Shown here piece by piece: positions 8,555 through 17,585 of a stretch of DNA of 64,000 nucleotides. Below the pieces are notes generated by a model that searched no databases, was not told the DNA's origin, and worked only from the letters and a program-made list of their open reading frames with translations. Source of the DNA: Nostoc sp. 106C. Lineage in GTDB: Bacteria; Cyanobacteriota; Cyanobacteriia; Cyanobacteriales; Nostocaceae. Position 1 is the stretch's first letter, and every line of letters starts with the position of its first letter. The stretch spans positions 1 through 64,000 of the forward strand of contig NZ_MTAW01000062.1 in NCBI RefSeq assembly GCF_002154725.1. Direction: 5' to 3'. A program made the position numbers and the translations under genes.

Positions 8555-9154
8555 CCTTCCTTTATCCCTGAATAAATAGGTCAATGAAAGCAGAGAAACA
8601 TATGACACTACAAAAATAGGGCAATGATAGGCAAACTCTATCAAGGATACCCTTGCTAAATCAGACTTTAACAACCTGATTTTTCTGCTAATTTGAATGT
8701 GTCAGATATTACTTTGCTTGACCAAAATTACTGGGTAGACATTAATTCTATACAAAGGAAGAGTTAATTTTAACTTAACTTTTATATATTAATAAGTCAT
8801 GTTTAAATAACGACTTTAACATGTTATGACCTGGCAAAAAATAAGTTATTCAATTCTTAGAACTAAGCTAATCCGTCTTGAAGTTGCATAATTCTTAGCC
8901 TCAGAGAGAGGCGGGGATGCAATTTGAATGATTATTAGCTTAATAAAATATCTGATTCTTCCCTTGTTTCCAGGAGAATAAGACATTTTTTAATTGGAAG
9001 TTCTTGACTATTTCCTACTACTTTTCAATCAAGCTTTTTTGTAAATCTGCTTATTTGCTATCTATATAAATTAGAAACTGCTCTTGCTGAGTGTTTAGTT
9101 AAGAGCAGTTTTAAAATATTATGCTTGATGATTAGTGAGACCCAGAGTAAGAAT
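8555..9154. other. Intergenic region with possible Pho box and a MITE remnant
   Basis: No gene is seen. GTTAATTT-TAA-CTTAACTT at 8763-8781 resembles two Pho half-sites with 3-base spacing, but it reads on the plus strand, opposite to the phosphatase gene it would serve. A copy of the TAAGCTAA MITE-like family occupies about 8869-8944. Confidence 0.35.
8869..8944. repeat. MITE-like repeat, TAAGCTAA family
   Basis: The left end AAGCTAATCCGTCTTGAAGT and right end TGAATGATTATTAGCTTA share AAGCTAA/TTAGCTT termini. The interior contains CTTAGCCTCAGAGAGAGGCGG. It is the shortest full copy of a family also present at 16354-16455, 30909-31012 and, truncated, 40798-40836. Confidence 0.6.
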
Positions 9155-9478
9155 CTAGGCATCTTCAAGTTCAAATTGGGCCACGGTAATCGCGTTAAAA
9201 GCAAAAGCTAATACTAATGGCATAGGGCACTTAAAGAAGATCGTAGATAATACAGCTACAAGCGTGCCAATTATTGCTGATATAGACCAACATCTTTCTT
9301 CAACAGTTAGCCCCTTTTCAGCTTTAATCAATCTGAGCACGTGCATTGGAATTGGTTCAGGCATTACACCGCCTGGAGGAAAAGCCCAGTAGTTATTGCG
9401 TCGCTCAACAAATAAATCTGTCCAGCCATTTTCTAGGCACCATGCCTCAATCCATTCGATAGCGTAATGATTCATCAT
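9155..9478 (-). CDS. Conserved hypothetical membrane protein (107 aa)
   Basis: A 107-residue protein with an N-terminal soluble part (AIEWIEAWCLENGWTDLF, then WAFPPGGVMPEPIP) and one or two hydrophobic segments at about residues 64-98. The N-terminal block looks like a cyanobacterial family I have seen annotated only as hypothetical. No catalytic motif is visible. It stands alone on the minus strand with long non-coding flanks. Confidence 0.7.
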   Translation of the reverse strand: MMNHYAIEWIEAWCLENGWTDLFVERRNNYWAFPPGGVMPEPIPMHVLRLIKAEKGLTVEERCWSISAIIGTLVAVLSTIFFKCPMPLVLAFAFNAITVAQFELEDA

Positions 9479-10158
9479 CGGGTTGCTAGTGTAACTTGTT
9501 GAATTTGTGTAGTTCTTTGAATATAAATACTTAGGAGAACCAACAGCAGTTATTTAACTGCTATAAACTTAAAGCTGACTCTCCACTTAAATAAAGCTTT
9601 ATAAGCATTTGTGACTTATAAAAATACACTTAAACAATGCTTAGCTTAATTACAAGACTAACAGCCGATTGAGGTTGGTTAAATCAAAATACAATAATCT
9701 TAACCAGAAGCTAAATAAGTAAACTATTGTAAATAGCTCTATGGGTGGTTGCTGAAATCTAAAATAGTCATAAAAAAAATATATATTCTAAAAACCTATT
9801 TTTTAAGTCAAGAATTGTAAACAAATTATCGCTGATTGCTTGTAGGTGAGCGATTATTTCAACCCGATAAATCTGGAACGGTTTCTAACCAGCAATGTTT
9901 TAGTATTTTAGTGATACCTAAAGAATGTAACAAAATATTAAGCGATCGCTAGTTAATTTCTCCCCATTTAGTTTTGTAGTCAGACAATTACTCTCCTTAA
10001 CTCTGCTATATGACTCTTGTCGAAATGCGATAAGCTAAAAGGCAGTGAGCGCGAACTACATAATATAGGCTGGGGAAAAAGGCTGATATTTTTTACTCAG
10101 CACTCAGTACTCAGTACTATTTCAAGTCAGTGACTAGATACCAAATGAGCTAGCGGAT
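9479..10158. other. AT-rich intergenic region, no gene seen
   Basis: The stretch is AT-rich without a plausible coding sequence on either strand. Near 10095-10120 there is a short CAGTACTCAGTACT tandem motif typical of Nostocales intergenic repeats. It must hold the promoter of the pentapeptide gene. Confidence 0.4.
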
Positions 10159-10647
10159 ATGTTTTGGCGGCAAGGGTTGGCATTAATTTTGGGGATGATG
10201 GTATTGTTCATTGCTTCCCCTGCACTGGCAGATTGGACTCATCCGCTGTCATTTAGCAATGCAGAGTTAACAAGACGTGATTTTTCGGGGCAAAGTTTAC
10301 AAGCAGCAGAGTTTTCTAATGCCAATTTAGAGCTGGCTAACTTTGCAGGTGCGGATTTGCGGGGAGCAGTTTTGAGTGCTTCGGTGATGACACAAGCAAA
10401 TTTGCACGGAGCAGACTTAACAAATGCAATGGTGGATCAGGTAAACTTAACTGGATCTGATTTAAGCGATGCTGTTTTAAAAGAAACCCTTTTATTACGT
10501 GCAATTTTTACTAATGTGAACATCAGCAGTGCAGATTTCACTGATGCCGTTTTGGATAAGGCTCAAATCAAAGAACTGTGCGCCAAAGCCAGTGGTGTCA
10601 ATTCCAAGACTGGTGTGCAAACTCGTGATTCTTTAGGATGTCAATGA
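10159..10647 (+). CDS. Secreted/lumenal pentapeptide-repeat protein
   Basis: A 162-residue protein with a Sec-type signal peptide (hydrophobic residues about 8-20, ending ASPALA at about 24) and pentapeptide repeats from about residue 36 to 135 (AELTRRDFSGQSLQAAEFSN, then ANLELANFAGADLRG). The repeats should form a right-handed quadrilateral beta helix. Such proteins occur in the thylakoid lumen and periplasm of cyanobacteria; function is generally unknown. Two cysteines in the short C-terminal tail could form a disulfide. The last bases overlap the purK start, so the two genes may be translationally coupled. Confidence 0.85.
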   Translation: MFWRQGLALILGMMVLFIASPALADWTHPLSFSNAELTRRDFSGQSLQAAEFSNANLELANFAGADLRGAVLSASVMTQANLHGADLTNAMVDQVNLTGSDLSDAVLKETLLLRAIFTNVNISSADFTDAVLDKAQIKELCAKASGVNSKTGVQTRDSLGCQ

Positions 10648-11807
10648 AGCGTGTTGGTATAATTGGTGGCGGGCAACTGGCCTGGATGATGGGGGATGGG
10701 GCAAAGAAGTTAGGCTTGGAATTAATAGTACAAACTCCCAGTAGGCAAGATCCAGCAGTAAATATTGCCCAGGAAACAGTTTTTGCGACCGTTGATGACG
10801 CTGCTGCTACAGAGGTTTTAGCCAAAAAATGCGATGTCATCACCTTTGAAAACGAGTTTGTCAACCTAGAAGCTTTATCTGCTTTAGAAAATCAAGGTGT
10901 TTGTTTTCGTCCCAGATTAGCAGCTTTGGCTCCCTTGTTAGATAAATATCACCAGCGTTGCTATTTACAAGAATTGGGATTACCAGTTCCCCATTTTTTT
11001 GCTCTAGATAATACTGTCCAACCAGAAGAACTGCAATCTAAAATTGAACATTTGGGTTTTCCTGTAGTCCTCAAAGCCCGACGCCACGGTTATGATGGCC
11101 AAGGTACTTTTATCATTAGGGATTGGGCTAGTTTACAGAAAAAGCTAGCTGGCTTTAGTACAGAAAAAACTGTCAATCAACCACTATTTTTAATAGAGGA
11201 ATTTGTACCATTTGAAAGAGAGCTGGCGGTAATTGCAGCTCGTTCTGTGAATGGAGAGGTAGTTACATACCCAGTTGTCGAAACGCAACAAGAACAACAG
11301 GTTTGTCGGCGTGTGATTGCACCAGCAGACATTACGGCCAATCACGCGGCAGAAATAGACGCGATCGCACACACTTTATTAAATAATCTACAAGTGGTAG
11401 GAGTTTTTGGGATTGAGCTATTTCTGACCACAGATGGTAAAGTCTTAGTCAATGAAATCGCCCCCCGTACCCACAATTCTGGACACTTTTCCCTAGACGC
11501 TTGCGAAACATCCCAGTTTGAACAACAGCTAAGAGCAGTTTGTGGTTTACCTTTGGGTAATCCTGCTTTCAAGACTCCTAGTGCTGTTATGGTTAACCTT
11601 CTCGGTTACGAAACTTCCCAAAGCGACTACCAAAGCAAACGCCAAGAAATAGCAGAAATTCCTCAATCCTATATCCACTGGTACGGCAAGAAAGAATCCC
11701 GTCCTGGGCGTAAGCTAGGACACGTCACCGTTTTACTCGATAGCCAAAATCGAGATGCGGCAATTGCGATCGCTCGTACCATAGAATCTATCTGGTATCC
11801 CGGTTGA
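10638..11807 (+). CDS. purK: N5-carboxyaminoimidazole ribonucleotide synthase
   Basis: A 389-residue PurK of the ATP-grasp superfamily. It carries out the ATP- and bicarbonate-dependent conversion of AIR to N5-CAIR in purine synthesis. The N-terminal Rossmann-like motif is VGIIGGGQLAWMMG. ATP-grasp features include VVLKARRHGYDGQGTF (about 136-151), the E-rich FLIEEFVPFERELAVI and the metal-binding NEIAPRTHNSGH. It overlaps the upstream gene by 10 bases; ATG 10638 and ATG 10644 are both possible. The 6S RNA gene follows, an arrangement known from other cyanobacteria. Confidence 0.95.
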   Translation: MSMKRVGIIGGGQLAWMMGDGAKKLGLELIVQTPSRQDPAVNIAQETVFATVDDAAATEVLAKKCDVITFENEFVNLEALSALENQGVCFRPRLAALAPLLDKYHQRCYLQELGLPVPHFFALDNTVQPEELQSKIEHLGFPVVLKARRHGYDGQGTFIIRDWASLQKKLAGFSTEKTVNQPLFLIEEFVPFERELAVIAARSVNGEVVTYPVVETQQEQQVCRRVIAPADITANHAAEIDAIAHTLLNNLQVVGVFGIELFLTTDGKVLVNEIAPRTHNSGHFSLDACETSQFEQQLRAVCGLPLGNPAFKTPSAVMVNLLGYETSQSDYQSKRQEIAEIPQSYIHWYGKKESRPGRKLGHVTVLLDSQNRDAAIAIARTIESIWYPG

Positions 11808-11874
11808 ATTTGCTAGAAAATTTCTATATTGAGCACACAACAAGTTTTGAAGGCTATAATGAGTTAGTTGCACT

Positions 11875-12058
11875 ACGACGTTGGTGACTGCCATCAAGTT
11901 TTTTGATCTATGTCTTTAAAGAAAAGGGAATCAAGAGTTCTCGTGGCAGTAGACCGGGCAAGTACCCGGAAACTTTAAACGAGAGATTTAGATACCCACC
12001 TGGTTTAACCAGGTCATAAACTTAGGTAAAACGGCGTCGCGGTGAACTCAAAAATTTT
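11875..12058 (+). ncRNA. ssaA: 6S RNA (cyanobacterial ssaA/ssrS)
   Basis: Downstream of purK there is a structured non-coding segment with cyanobacterial 6S RNA hallmarks. GACTGCCA (about 11887) can pair with TGGCAGT (about 11944), leaving an open internal region, and a CCGGGCAAGTACCCGG hairpin follows. The outer GACGTT and GGCGTC tracts can close the rod. 6S RNA mimics an open promoter and binds RNA polymerase holoenzyme. Ends are approximate. Location after purK matches what is known for cyanobacterial 6S RNA. A terminator-like hairpin follows at once. Confidence 0.72.
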
Positions 12059-12059
12059 T

Positions 12060-12094
12060 AGCTCCCAAAGTAAAGTGCAACTTTGGGAGCTTTA
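12060..12094 (+). terminator. Rho-independent terminator after 6S RNA
   Basis: A perfect 12-base stem, AGCTCCCAAAGT (12060-12071) against ACTTTGGGAGCT (12080-12091), with an 8-base loop and a short TTT tail. It lies directly behind the 6S RNA candidate. Confidence 0.75.
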
Positions 12095-12281
12095 ATTATT
12101 TAATATAGAAAGATAAATTTATTAAATAATTTCATCATCCACATATCAAATGCCAAATTGTATGAAGAATCAACAATAGCCACCCATCAAAACCAAATCT
12201 GTATAAATTGATTCTGAATTAGCTACGCTTCAGAGTTAATATTGCAAAATTGCGTTAAATTGTGGTTAAAGCTACAAAAAA

Positions 12282-13550
12282 TTGTCAAAACAACAACCTA
12301 TTCATTGCGTGTTCCCAGCCTCGGTTTTCCATCTGGACAATGGTTTAACGTTGATTCACCAAGAGATTCCGACTACCCCTGTAGTTGTGGCGGATGTTTG
12401 GGTGCGTGCTGGAGCAACCCTAGAGCCTGAACCTTGGTTTGGGATGGCTCACTTTTTAGAACACATGATCTTTAAAGGTACAGCGACATTACCGCCTGGG
12501 GTCTTTGATTATAACATTGAAAATAAAGGTGGAGTGAGTAATGCGGCTACAAGTTATGATTATGCCCATTATTCCCTGACAACAGCAGCTCCTTACCTGC
12601 AAGAGACTTTACCGCATTTGGGGGATCTGTTGCTGAATGCAGCAATTCCAGAAGATGAATTTAGCCGCGAACGGGATGTGGTACTAGAGGAAATTCGCTC
12701 TTATCACGACGATCCAGATTGGTTAGGATTTCAATCTTTAATTCAGAGCGTTTATCAGGATCACCCTTACGGACGTTCAGTGCTGGGTACAGAGCAAGAA
12801 CTCATGCAGCACTCTCCAGAAGCTATGCGCTGTTTCCATCGTGCCCATTACCAACCGGAAAATATGACGGTGGTAATTGTGGGAGGAATCAATGAACAGT
12901 CAGCCTTAGATTTGGTAAATTGCTCTTTTGATAATTTTGCCGAACGCTCTGATTGTCCCCTGTCGCAAAAAATACAACAGCCAGTAATCCAGGGAATTCA
13001 TCGTCAAGAACTGCATTTACCAAGACTAGAGCAAGGGCGGTTGCTGATGGCATGGCTGGCACCTGGAGTAGAACAACTCCGGACTGCCTATGGTTTAGAT
13101 TTGCTCTCAGTGTTACTGGCGGAAGGCAGAACCTCACGCTTAGTGCGCGATCTGCGGGAAGAACGGCAATTAGTACAAGGTATTTGTAGTAATTTCGCCT
13201 TACAGCGAGAATCGAGTTTATTTACAATTACTGCTTGGGTTGAACCAGAACATTTAGAAAAAGTTGAGTTTTTGATTCGCGCTCACTTGGAAGAATTGCA
13301 GAATACACCAATCAGCCAGCATGAAATTACCCGCACGCGCAGGCTGCTATGTAATGAGTATGCTTTTTCCACAGAAACGCCAAATCAGCTTACTGGGCTT
13401 TATGGTTACTACAATACGATCGCCCAAGCAGAATTAGCAGTTACATATCCTCAACAAGTTTTATCTTTTGATGCCCAAGAACTGCAACAATTAGCTAAAC
13501 AGTATCTTTCACCGCAAAATTACGCTGTTACTATCCTTAAACCCTGTTAG
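12282..13550 (+). CDS. M16 zinc peptidase, active subunit
   Basis: A 422-residue M16 (pitrilysin/MPP-like) peptidase with the inverted zinc motif HFLEH (residues 57-61) and downstream glutamates in EDEFSRERDVVLEEIRSY, so it should be catalytically competent. The C-terminal half is the usual second M16 domain. No in-frame ATG lies near the N-terminus: an upstream stop at 12267 leaves TTG 12282 or GTG 12309 as start, and TTG gives the fuller N-terminus. The next gene, 54 bases on, encodes the partner lacking HxxEH, so the two probably form a processing heterodimer. Confidence 0.88.
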   Translation: MSKQQPIHCVFPASVFHLDNGLTLIHQEIPTTPVVVADVWVRAGATLEPEPWFGMAHFLEHMIFKGTATLPPGVFDYNIENKGGVSNAATSYDYAHYSLTTAAPYLQETLPHLGDLLLNAAIPEDEFSRERDVVLEEIRSYHDDPDWLGFQSLIQSVYQDHPYGRSVLGTEQELMQHSPEAMRCFHRAHYQPENMTVVIVGGINEQSALDLVNCSFDNFAERSDCPLSQKIQQPVIQGIHRQELHLPRLEQGRLLMAWLAPGVEQLRTAYGLDLLSVLLAEGRTSRLVRDLREERQLVQGICSNFALQRESSLFTITAWVEPEHLEKVEFLIRAHLEELQNTPISQHEITRTRRLLCNEYAFSTETPNQLTGLYGYYNTIAQAELAVTYPQQVLSFDAQELQQLAKQYLSPQNYAVTILKPC

Positions 13551-13604
13551 TCATTAGTCATTAGCTAAGGACTGTTGACTATTGACTGCTTCATTTCTTG
13601 ACTA

Positions 13605-14888
13605 ATGACTCAAACTGTGAACCCATCTTTATCTCATTCTCCGATCCACCGTACTGTATTGAGCAATGGCATTGTCGTATTAGTGGCAGAAAACCCTGCG
13701 GCAGATATCATTGCAGCCCGAATTTTTGTCCGTGCTGGAAGTTGTGCTGAAAACCGGGAACAGGCCGGACTGGCACATCTGTTGTCAGCAGTCATGACAA
13801 AAGGATGTGATGGACTCTCCAGTTTAGAAATTGCTGAAAGAGTCGAATCAGTCGGAGCAAGTTTAAGTACTGATACCGCCAATGATTATTTTTTGCTGTC
13901 GCTGAAAACTGTTACCTCAGATTTTCAGGAAATCTTAGCATTGGCAGGATTGATGTTGCGATCGCCTACATTTCCTGAAACCCAAGTCGAACTTGAACGG
14001 CGTTTAGCACTCCAAGATATTCGCTCTCAAAAAGAGCAACCGTTTACCATTGCCTTCGACCAACTGCGACAAGCAATGTACCAAAATCATCCCTACGCGA
14101 TGTCGGTACTGGGCGATGAAATAACTATGAGCAGCTTAACTGGTGCGGACTTAGTTAATTATCATCAGACTCATTTTCGTCCAGATAATGTGGTAATTAG
14201 TATTGCTGGACGAATTACACCAGTTGATGCAGTAAAACTGGTAGAAGAAGTGTTTGGTGATTGGCAATCTCCATCTGAAAAGTCACCAATATTGAATCTG
14301 CCCGAAATTCAAGTGCAACCGCAGTCCCAGCTTCAGCCTCTACAGACACAGCAATCCATCGTCATGCTCGGTTACTTAGGACCAGCAGTCAATTCTCCTG
14401 ATTATGCCGCCTTGAAATTGCTGTCTACCTACTTGGGTAATGGGCTTTCTAGCCGCTTGTTTGTGGAATTGCGCGAAAAGCAAGGCTTAGCTTATGAAGT
14501 ATCCGCATTTTATCCCACCAGGCTGTATCCGGCATCGTTTGTAGTTTACATGGGTACAGCGCCAGAAAATACCAGTATTGCTCTCCAAGGGTTGTGGAAA
14601 GAAGTAGATTTATTGTGTAGTACTGAGATATCCCCCAACGCACTCCAGGCTGCTAAGAACAAGATATTGGGACAGTACGCCCTAGGTAAACAAACCAACG
14701 GGCAAATTGCTCACATATATGGCTGGTATGAAACTTTGAGATTGGGAATTGAATATGACCACAATTTTCAGGAGCTAATTGCTGCTGTGAATGTAGCAGA
14801 TGCAATGGCAGCAGCTTGCCGATATTTACAGGAACCTTACTTGTCTTTAGTGGGTCCAGAAGAAGCAATTAATAGTGCAATTGCTTAG
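13605..14888 (+). CDS. M16 peptidase-like protein, inactive partner
   Basis: A 427-residue M16-family protein. The position equivalent to HxxEH reads HLLSAVMTKG, so the zinc ligands and catalytic glutamate are lost. The glycine-rich loop region (STYLGNGLSSRLFVELREKQGLAYEV) expected in regulatory or alpha-type subunits is present. With the active protein upstream it fits the alpha/beta pairing of mitochondrial processing peptidase and many bacterial M16B pairs. The short spacer with TGACTATTGACT-type repeats suggests one operon. Confidence 0.87.
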   Translation: MTQTVNPSLSHSPIHRTVLSNGIVVLVAENPAADIIAARIFVRAGSCAENREQAGLAHLLSAVMTKGCDGLSSLEIAERVESVGASLSTDTANDYFLLSLKTVTSDFQEILALAGLMLRSPTFPETQVELERRLALQDIRSQKEQPFTIAFDQLRQAMYQNHPYAMSVLGDEITMSSLTGADLVNYHQTHFRPDNVVISIAGRITPVDAVKLVEEVFGDWQSPSEKSPILNLPEIQVQPQSQLQPLQTQQSIVMLGYLGPAVNSPDYAALKLLSTYLGNGLSSRLFVELREKQGLAYEVSAFYPTRLYPASFVVYMGTAPENTSIALQGLWKEVDLLCSTEISPNALQAAKNKILGQYALGKQTNGQIAHIYGWYETLRLGIEYDHNFQELIAAVNVADAMAAACRYLQEPYLSLVGPEEAINSAIA

Positions 14889-14973
14889 TTTGTTCGTAAG
14901 AAAAACGCACCTGCTTTTTTCTAGGCTCAAGCGGCTGTACTATTAGCATCAGAAGATTCCGGTGGCATATACC

Positions 14974-15858
14974 ATGAAAGGCAGCTTATCAGTAAGTATC
15001 TTGAGCTACTTAGATTTCTTAAAACCTTTTTCCTTGTTGAACGCCAACAAGTTTAATTGGTTACTTCTATTTTCTTCTGTGCCTGTGTTCATTGCTGCAT
15101 CTACCGTGGTAACAATTGCAGCCCCACAGATAATCTCCCAAGCAACTCCGGCAGCAAACATCAACCGCCCTACCCTGAGTATTGGTAGCCAAGGAGAACG
15201 TGTATCTGAACTTCAGGCAGCTCTGAAATTGTTAGGCTTTTACACAGGTGCAGTGGATGGGATTTATAACACCACTACCGCTAGTGCCGTTTCTCGCTTT
15301 AAGCAAGCAGCTGGTTTGAATCCAGACGGTATTGTTGATCCCATTACTTGGCAAAGATTATTCCCCAGCCAACCAATAGCGGTATCGACAGTTCCTTCAC
15401 CTAAGCCAACCTCTAGCTCAAAACCGACAGTAATTGTACCTTCCCAATCGAATAACATTAGGAGGACTACAACTACTCCTAGACCTGAGCCTAGACCTGC
15501 CCAGCCAAGACAGACTACAAATCCCAAGCCACAAAAAACTACAGTTCGTACTACAACAACTCGGACTACGCCAACTAGTACTCCACAAATCCCTCGTTTT
15601 GAACATACCCCTGGTATTCAATACACCACAGAAGGATTACCAATTTTGCGTTTGGGGAACCGTGGGTCTGAAGTAGGCAAATTGCAAGAAGTATTAAAAA
15701 GGTTGGGTTTCCTGGACAGTGATGTAGATGGAGACTTTGGCCCAACAACAGAAGCAGCAGTAAAAGCTGCACAAAGCCGCTATGGTCTAGAGGCTGATGG
15801 CGTAGCTGGTGGCGGTACATGGGAGGTGTTTTTGGGGCGATTGCAGCGCCAGCGTTAA
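14974..15858 (+). CDS. Peptidoglycan-binding protein, two PG_binding_1 domains
   Basis: A 294-residue envelope protein. A hydrophobic segment at about residues 28-45 serves as signal or anchor. Domain 1 (about 66-125: LSIGSQGERVSELQAALKLL) and domain 2 (about 225-290: LRLGNRGSEVGKLQEVLKRL) are PG_binding_1 folds. Between them is a Thr/Pro/Arg-rich flexible linker. No hydrolase domain is attached, so it may tether other factors to the wall. I chose ATG 14974 over GTG 14962. Confidence 0.87.
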   Translation: MKGSLSVSILSYLDFLKPFSLLNANKFNWLLLFSSVPVFIAASTVVTIAAPQIISQATPAANINRPTLSIGSQGERVSELQAALKLLGFYTGAVDGIYNTTTASAVSRFKQAAGLNPDGIVDPITWQRLFPSQPIAVSTVPSPKPTSSSKPTVIVPSQSNNIRRTTTTPRPEPRPAQPRQTTNPKPQKTTVRTTTTRTTPTSTPQIPRFEHTPGIQYTTEGLPILRLGNRGSEVGKLQEVLKRLGFLDSDVDGDFGPTTEAAVKAAQSRYGLEADGVAGGGTWEVFLGRLQRQR

Positions 15859-15864
15859 CGGCAA

Positions 15865-15998
15865 AGAGGACAAGGAAGCAGGAGGAAGACAAAGAGACGC
15901 AAAGACGCGGGGACACGGAGAAATGACTGTTGACTGTTGACTTTAGACTCTTAACAAAGGACAAATGACAAATGACAAATGACCAATGACAACTTGCT
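15865..15998. repeat. Low-complexity and heptamer tandem repeats
   Basis: A purine-rich GACGCAAAGACGCGGGGACA tract is followed by tandem 7-mers (TGACAAA) from about 15957 to 15985, the short tandemly repeated repetitive sequences typical of heterocystous cyanobacteria. Related copies are at 13551-13600. Confidence 0.55.
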
Positions 15999-15999
15999 T

Positions 16000-16353
16000 A
16001 TGAAACACTTTTTCTTAACTTGGCTCGGTACTGCGGTGGCTTTATTAATCACCTCTAAAATCGTGTACGGATTCGAGATCAAGACTTTCGTGGCTGCTCT
16101 GGTCGCTGCTGTTGTTATCGGGCTAGTTAATGCTTTTATTCGACCTATTTTGCGTGTTTTAGCGTTTCCGATTACCTTACTCACGTTTGGTTTATTCACT
16201 TTTGTGATCAATGCTTTGACTCTCTGGTTAGCTAGTGCGCTGACTCCTGGTTCTGGTTTTGAAATTAAAGGTTTCTTACCTGCTTTGTTGGGATCGATTG
16301 TGCTAGCGATTGTTTCTAGTGTAATTAACTATTTTCTGAGAGTGGTTGAATAA
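16000..16353 (+). CDS. Phage-holin-family (DUF-type 4TM) membrane protein
   Basis: A 117-residue protein made almost wholly of four hydrophobic helices (MKHFFLTWLGTAVALLIT; FVAALVAAVVIGLVNAFI; ITLLTFGLFTFVINALTL; LLGSIVLAIVSSVINYFL). It matches the bacterial phage holin family / Mycobact_4TM membrane proteins, whose physiological role is unclear and which are not necessarily phage-derived. I prefer ATG 16000 to 15979 because the upstream ATG lies in the heptamer repeat tract. Confidence 0.82.
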   Translation: MKHFFLTWLGTAVALLITSKIVYGFEIKTFVAALVAAVVIGLVNAFIRPILRVLAFPITLLTFGLFTFVINALTLWLASALTPGSGFEIKGFLPALLGSIVLAIVSSVINYFLRVVE

Positions 16354-16455
16354 TAAGCTAACCCGCCTTTAAGTTGCAGAATCCTTAGCCTCAGAAAGAC
16401 ACGGCGACGCGGAGAAAGGAAGACGCGGTGCAATTTTAATGATTATTAGCTTACT
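16354..16455. repeat. MITE-like repeat, TAAGCTAA family
   Basis: Termini TAAGCTAACCCGCCTTTAAG and TTTTAATGATTATTAGCTTA, with CTTAGCCTCAGAAAGACACGG inside. The same element in inverse orientation lies at 30909-31012. Confidence 0.7.
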
Positions 16456-16464
16456 CGCCATTGT

Positions 16465-16986
16465 TTAAACTCCTTGAGCAACGGCTATCGTAACTGCTCC
16501 TGGTTCCTCCTCTACCCGAAAAATTTGTTTAGGAACTAAGCACCTTACTCCTACAGCAGTCAAAGACGGAGTGAGGTTAAATGAACTTGCATTTAGTTTG
16601 AGAAACTCATGAGTTGAACATATCTCATTTACTGTCTTGGATTGGCACTCGATATTAGCAGCTGCCAGAATAGCAGCGGCTTCGGCTACGCTAGGAGTTC
16701 CTATTGCTTGCTCGGTGATTTTAGCCGGGTTGGAGACACTGACGAGACGAAGAATTTCTCCAGGGAAGGTTTTTAAAGATAAATTGTATAGCTGGCAAAA
16801 TTCTACTAAACCGACTTCTGAGGCTTTATTGTCGATGGTAGCAATACCTGCGATCGCACTTTGGTTTAGTTGATTTTCTTTAAACACTTGCTGAATTGCC
16901 TTTTCAATCAACTGTGTTGATGCACCTCGCTGACAACCAATTCCTACCCAAAAAACTTTTTCATTCACTATCAGCTTACTCTCCAA
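16465..16986 (-). CDS. CbiG C-terminal/CobE-like cobalamin biosynthesis protein
   Basis: A 173-residue protein matching the C-terminal domain of CbiG (cobalt-precorrin-5A hydrolase) or standalone CobE. Markers are the start WVGIGCQRGAS, AIAGIATIDNKASEVGL and GTPSVAEAAAILAA. CbiG acts in ring contraction of corrin synthesis by opening the delta-lactone. The N-terminal and linker domains of full CbiG are missing here, so they are either encoded elsewhere or not needed. No other cob/cbi genes are adjacent and I see no cobalamin riboswitch upstream. Confidence 0.82.
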   Translation of the reverse strand: MESKLIVNEKVFWVGIGCQRGASTQLIEKAIQQVFKENQLNQSAIAGIATIDNKASEVGLVEFCQLYNLSLKTFPGEILRLVSVSNPAKITEQAIGTPSVAEAAAILAAANIECQSKTVNEICSTHEFLKLNASSFNLTPSLTAVGVRCLVPKQIFRVEEEPGAVTIAVAQGV

Positions 16987-17585
16987 TTAAATTTAAAATT
17001 TTTATTTTTTCTCTAAATTGCAGAAATAAGCGTGAATTAACCTTTTTGTATGAGTTGTATACTTTCAGGTTCAGTATTATACATAAAAACTGATCGTTAG
17101 AATACTTTTACCGAAAATGAAAAACTATATATTGTGTACATCTAGCACAGTAGGAAACGCCGAGGGAGAGACAAGGTAAAAGGTAAATGTCCTGATTAAT
17201 CTTTAGTTCATTAATATGCTTGAGGCGCAAGCATTTTACCTTCTCTATCTTGGTGTTTCAATTTCTTCCTTCTTCGTTGCAGCAAGACTTTAGAAGTTGC
17301 GGCGGAGTTTTATTCTCTTCATTATTGCTTAAAACTTTTAATTGGAAATGGTATTTTAGCTTTATTTTAAACAAGATTGAAAACTTCATATAATCTTTGT
17401 TAAATCTAGTTTTTAATAATTGAGAATTTCTTTTAAAAAAATCTCTTATTTATCTCATCTTTATAACTTTAGTATTAATAAACACCAATATAAATACAGA
17501 AATTTATTCCACATTTAGATACGCAAAGAATAAAAATTCATTGCGCAGTAAATCTTAAGATTAGAAGTATGCTCTCCAAGAAAGT
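16987..17585. other. AT-rich intergenic region, no gene seen
   Basis: About 600 bases of AT-rich sequence. I found no credible gene or clear RNA. Near 17220-17240 a small CTTGAGGCGCAAG palindrome is present. Confidence 0.4.

Noticed and set aside
15264-15676. Overlapping open frames in other phases of the peptidoglycan-binding gene
   Set aside because: They arise from the Thr/Pro-rich low-complexity linker and have no family features.
16000-16353. Prophage signal from the holin-family annotation
   Set aside because: This family is widespread in bacterial chromosomes and no phage structural, lysin or integrase gene is nearby.
16465-16986. Cobalamin riboswitch before the CbiG-like gene
   Set aside because: I found no B12-box-like sequence upstream (16987-17585), only AT-rich DNA.
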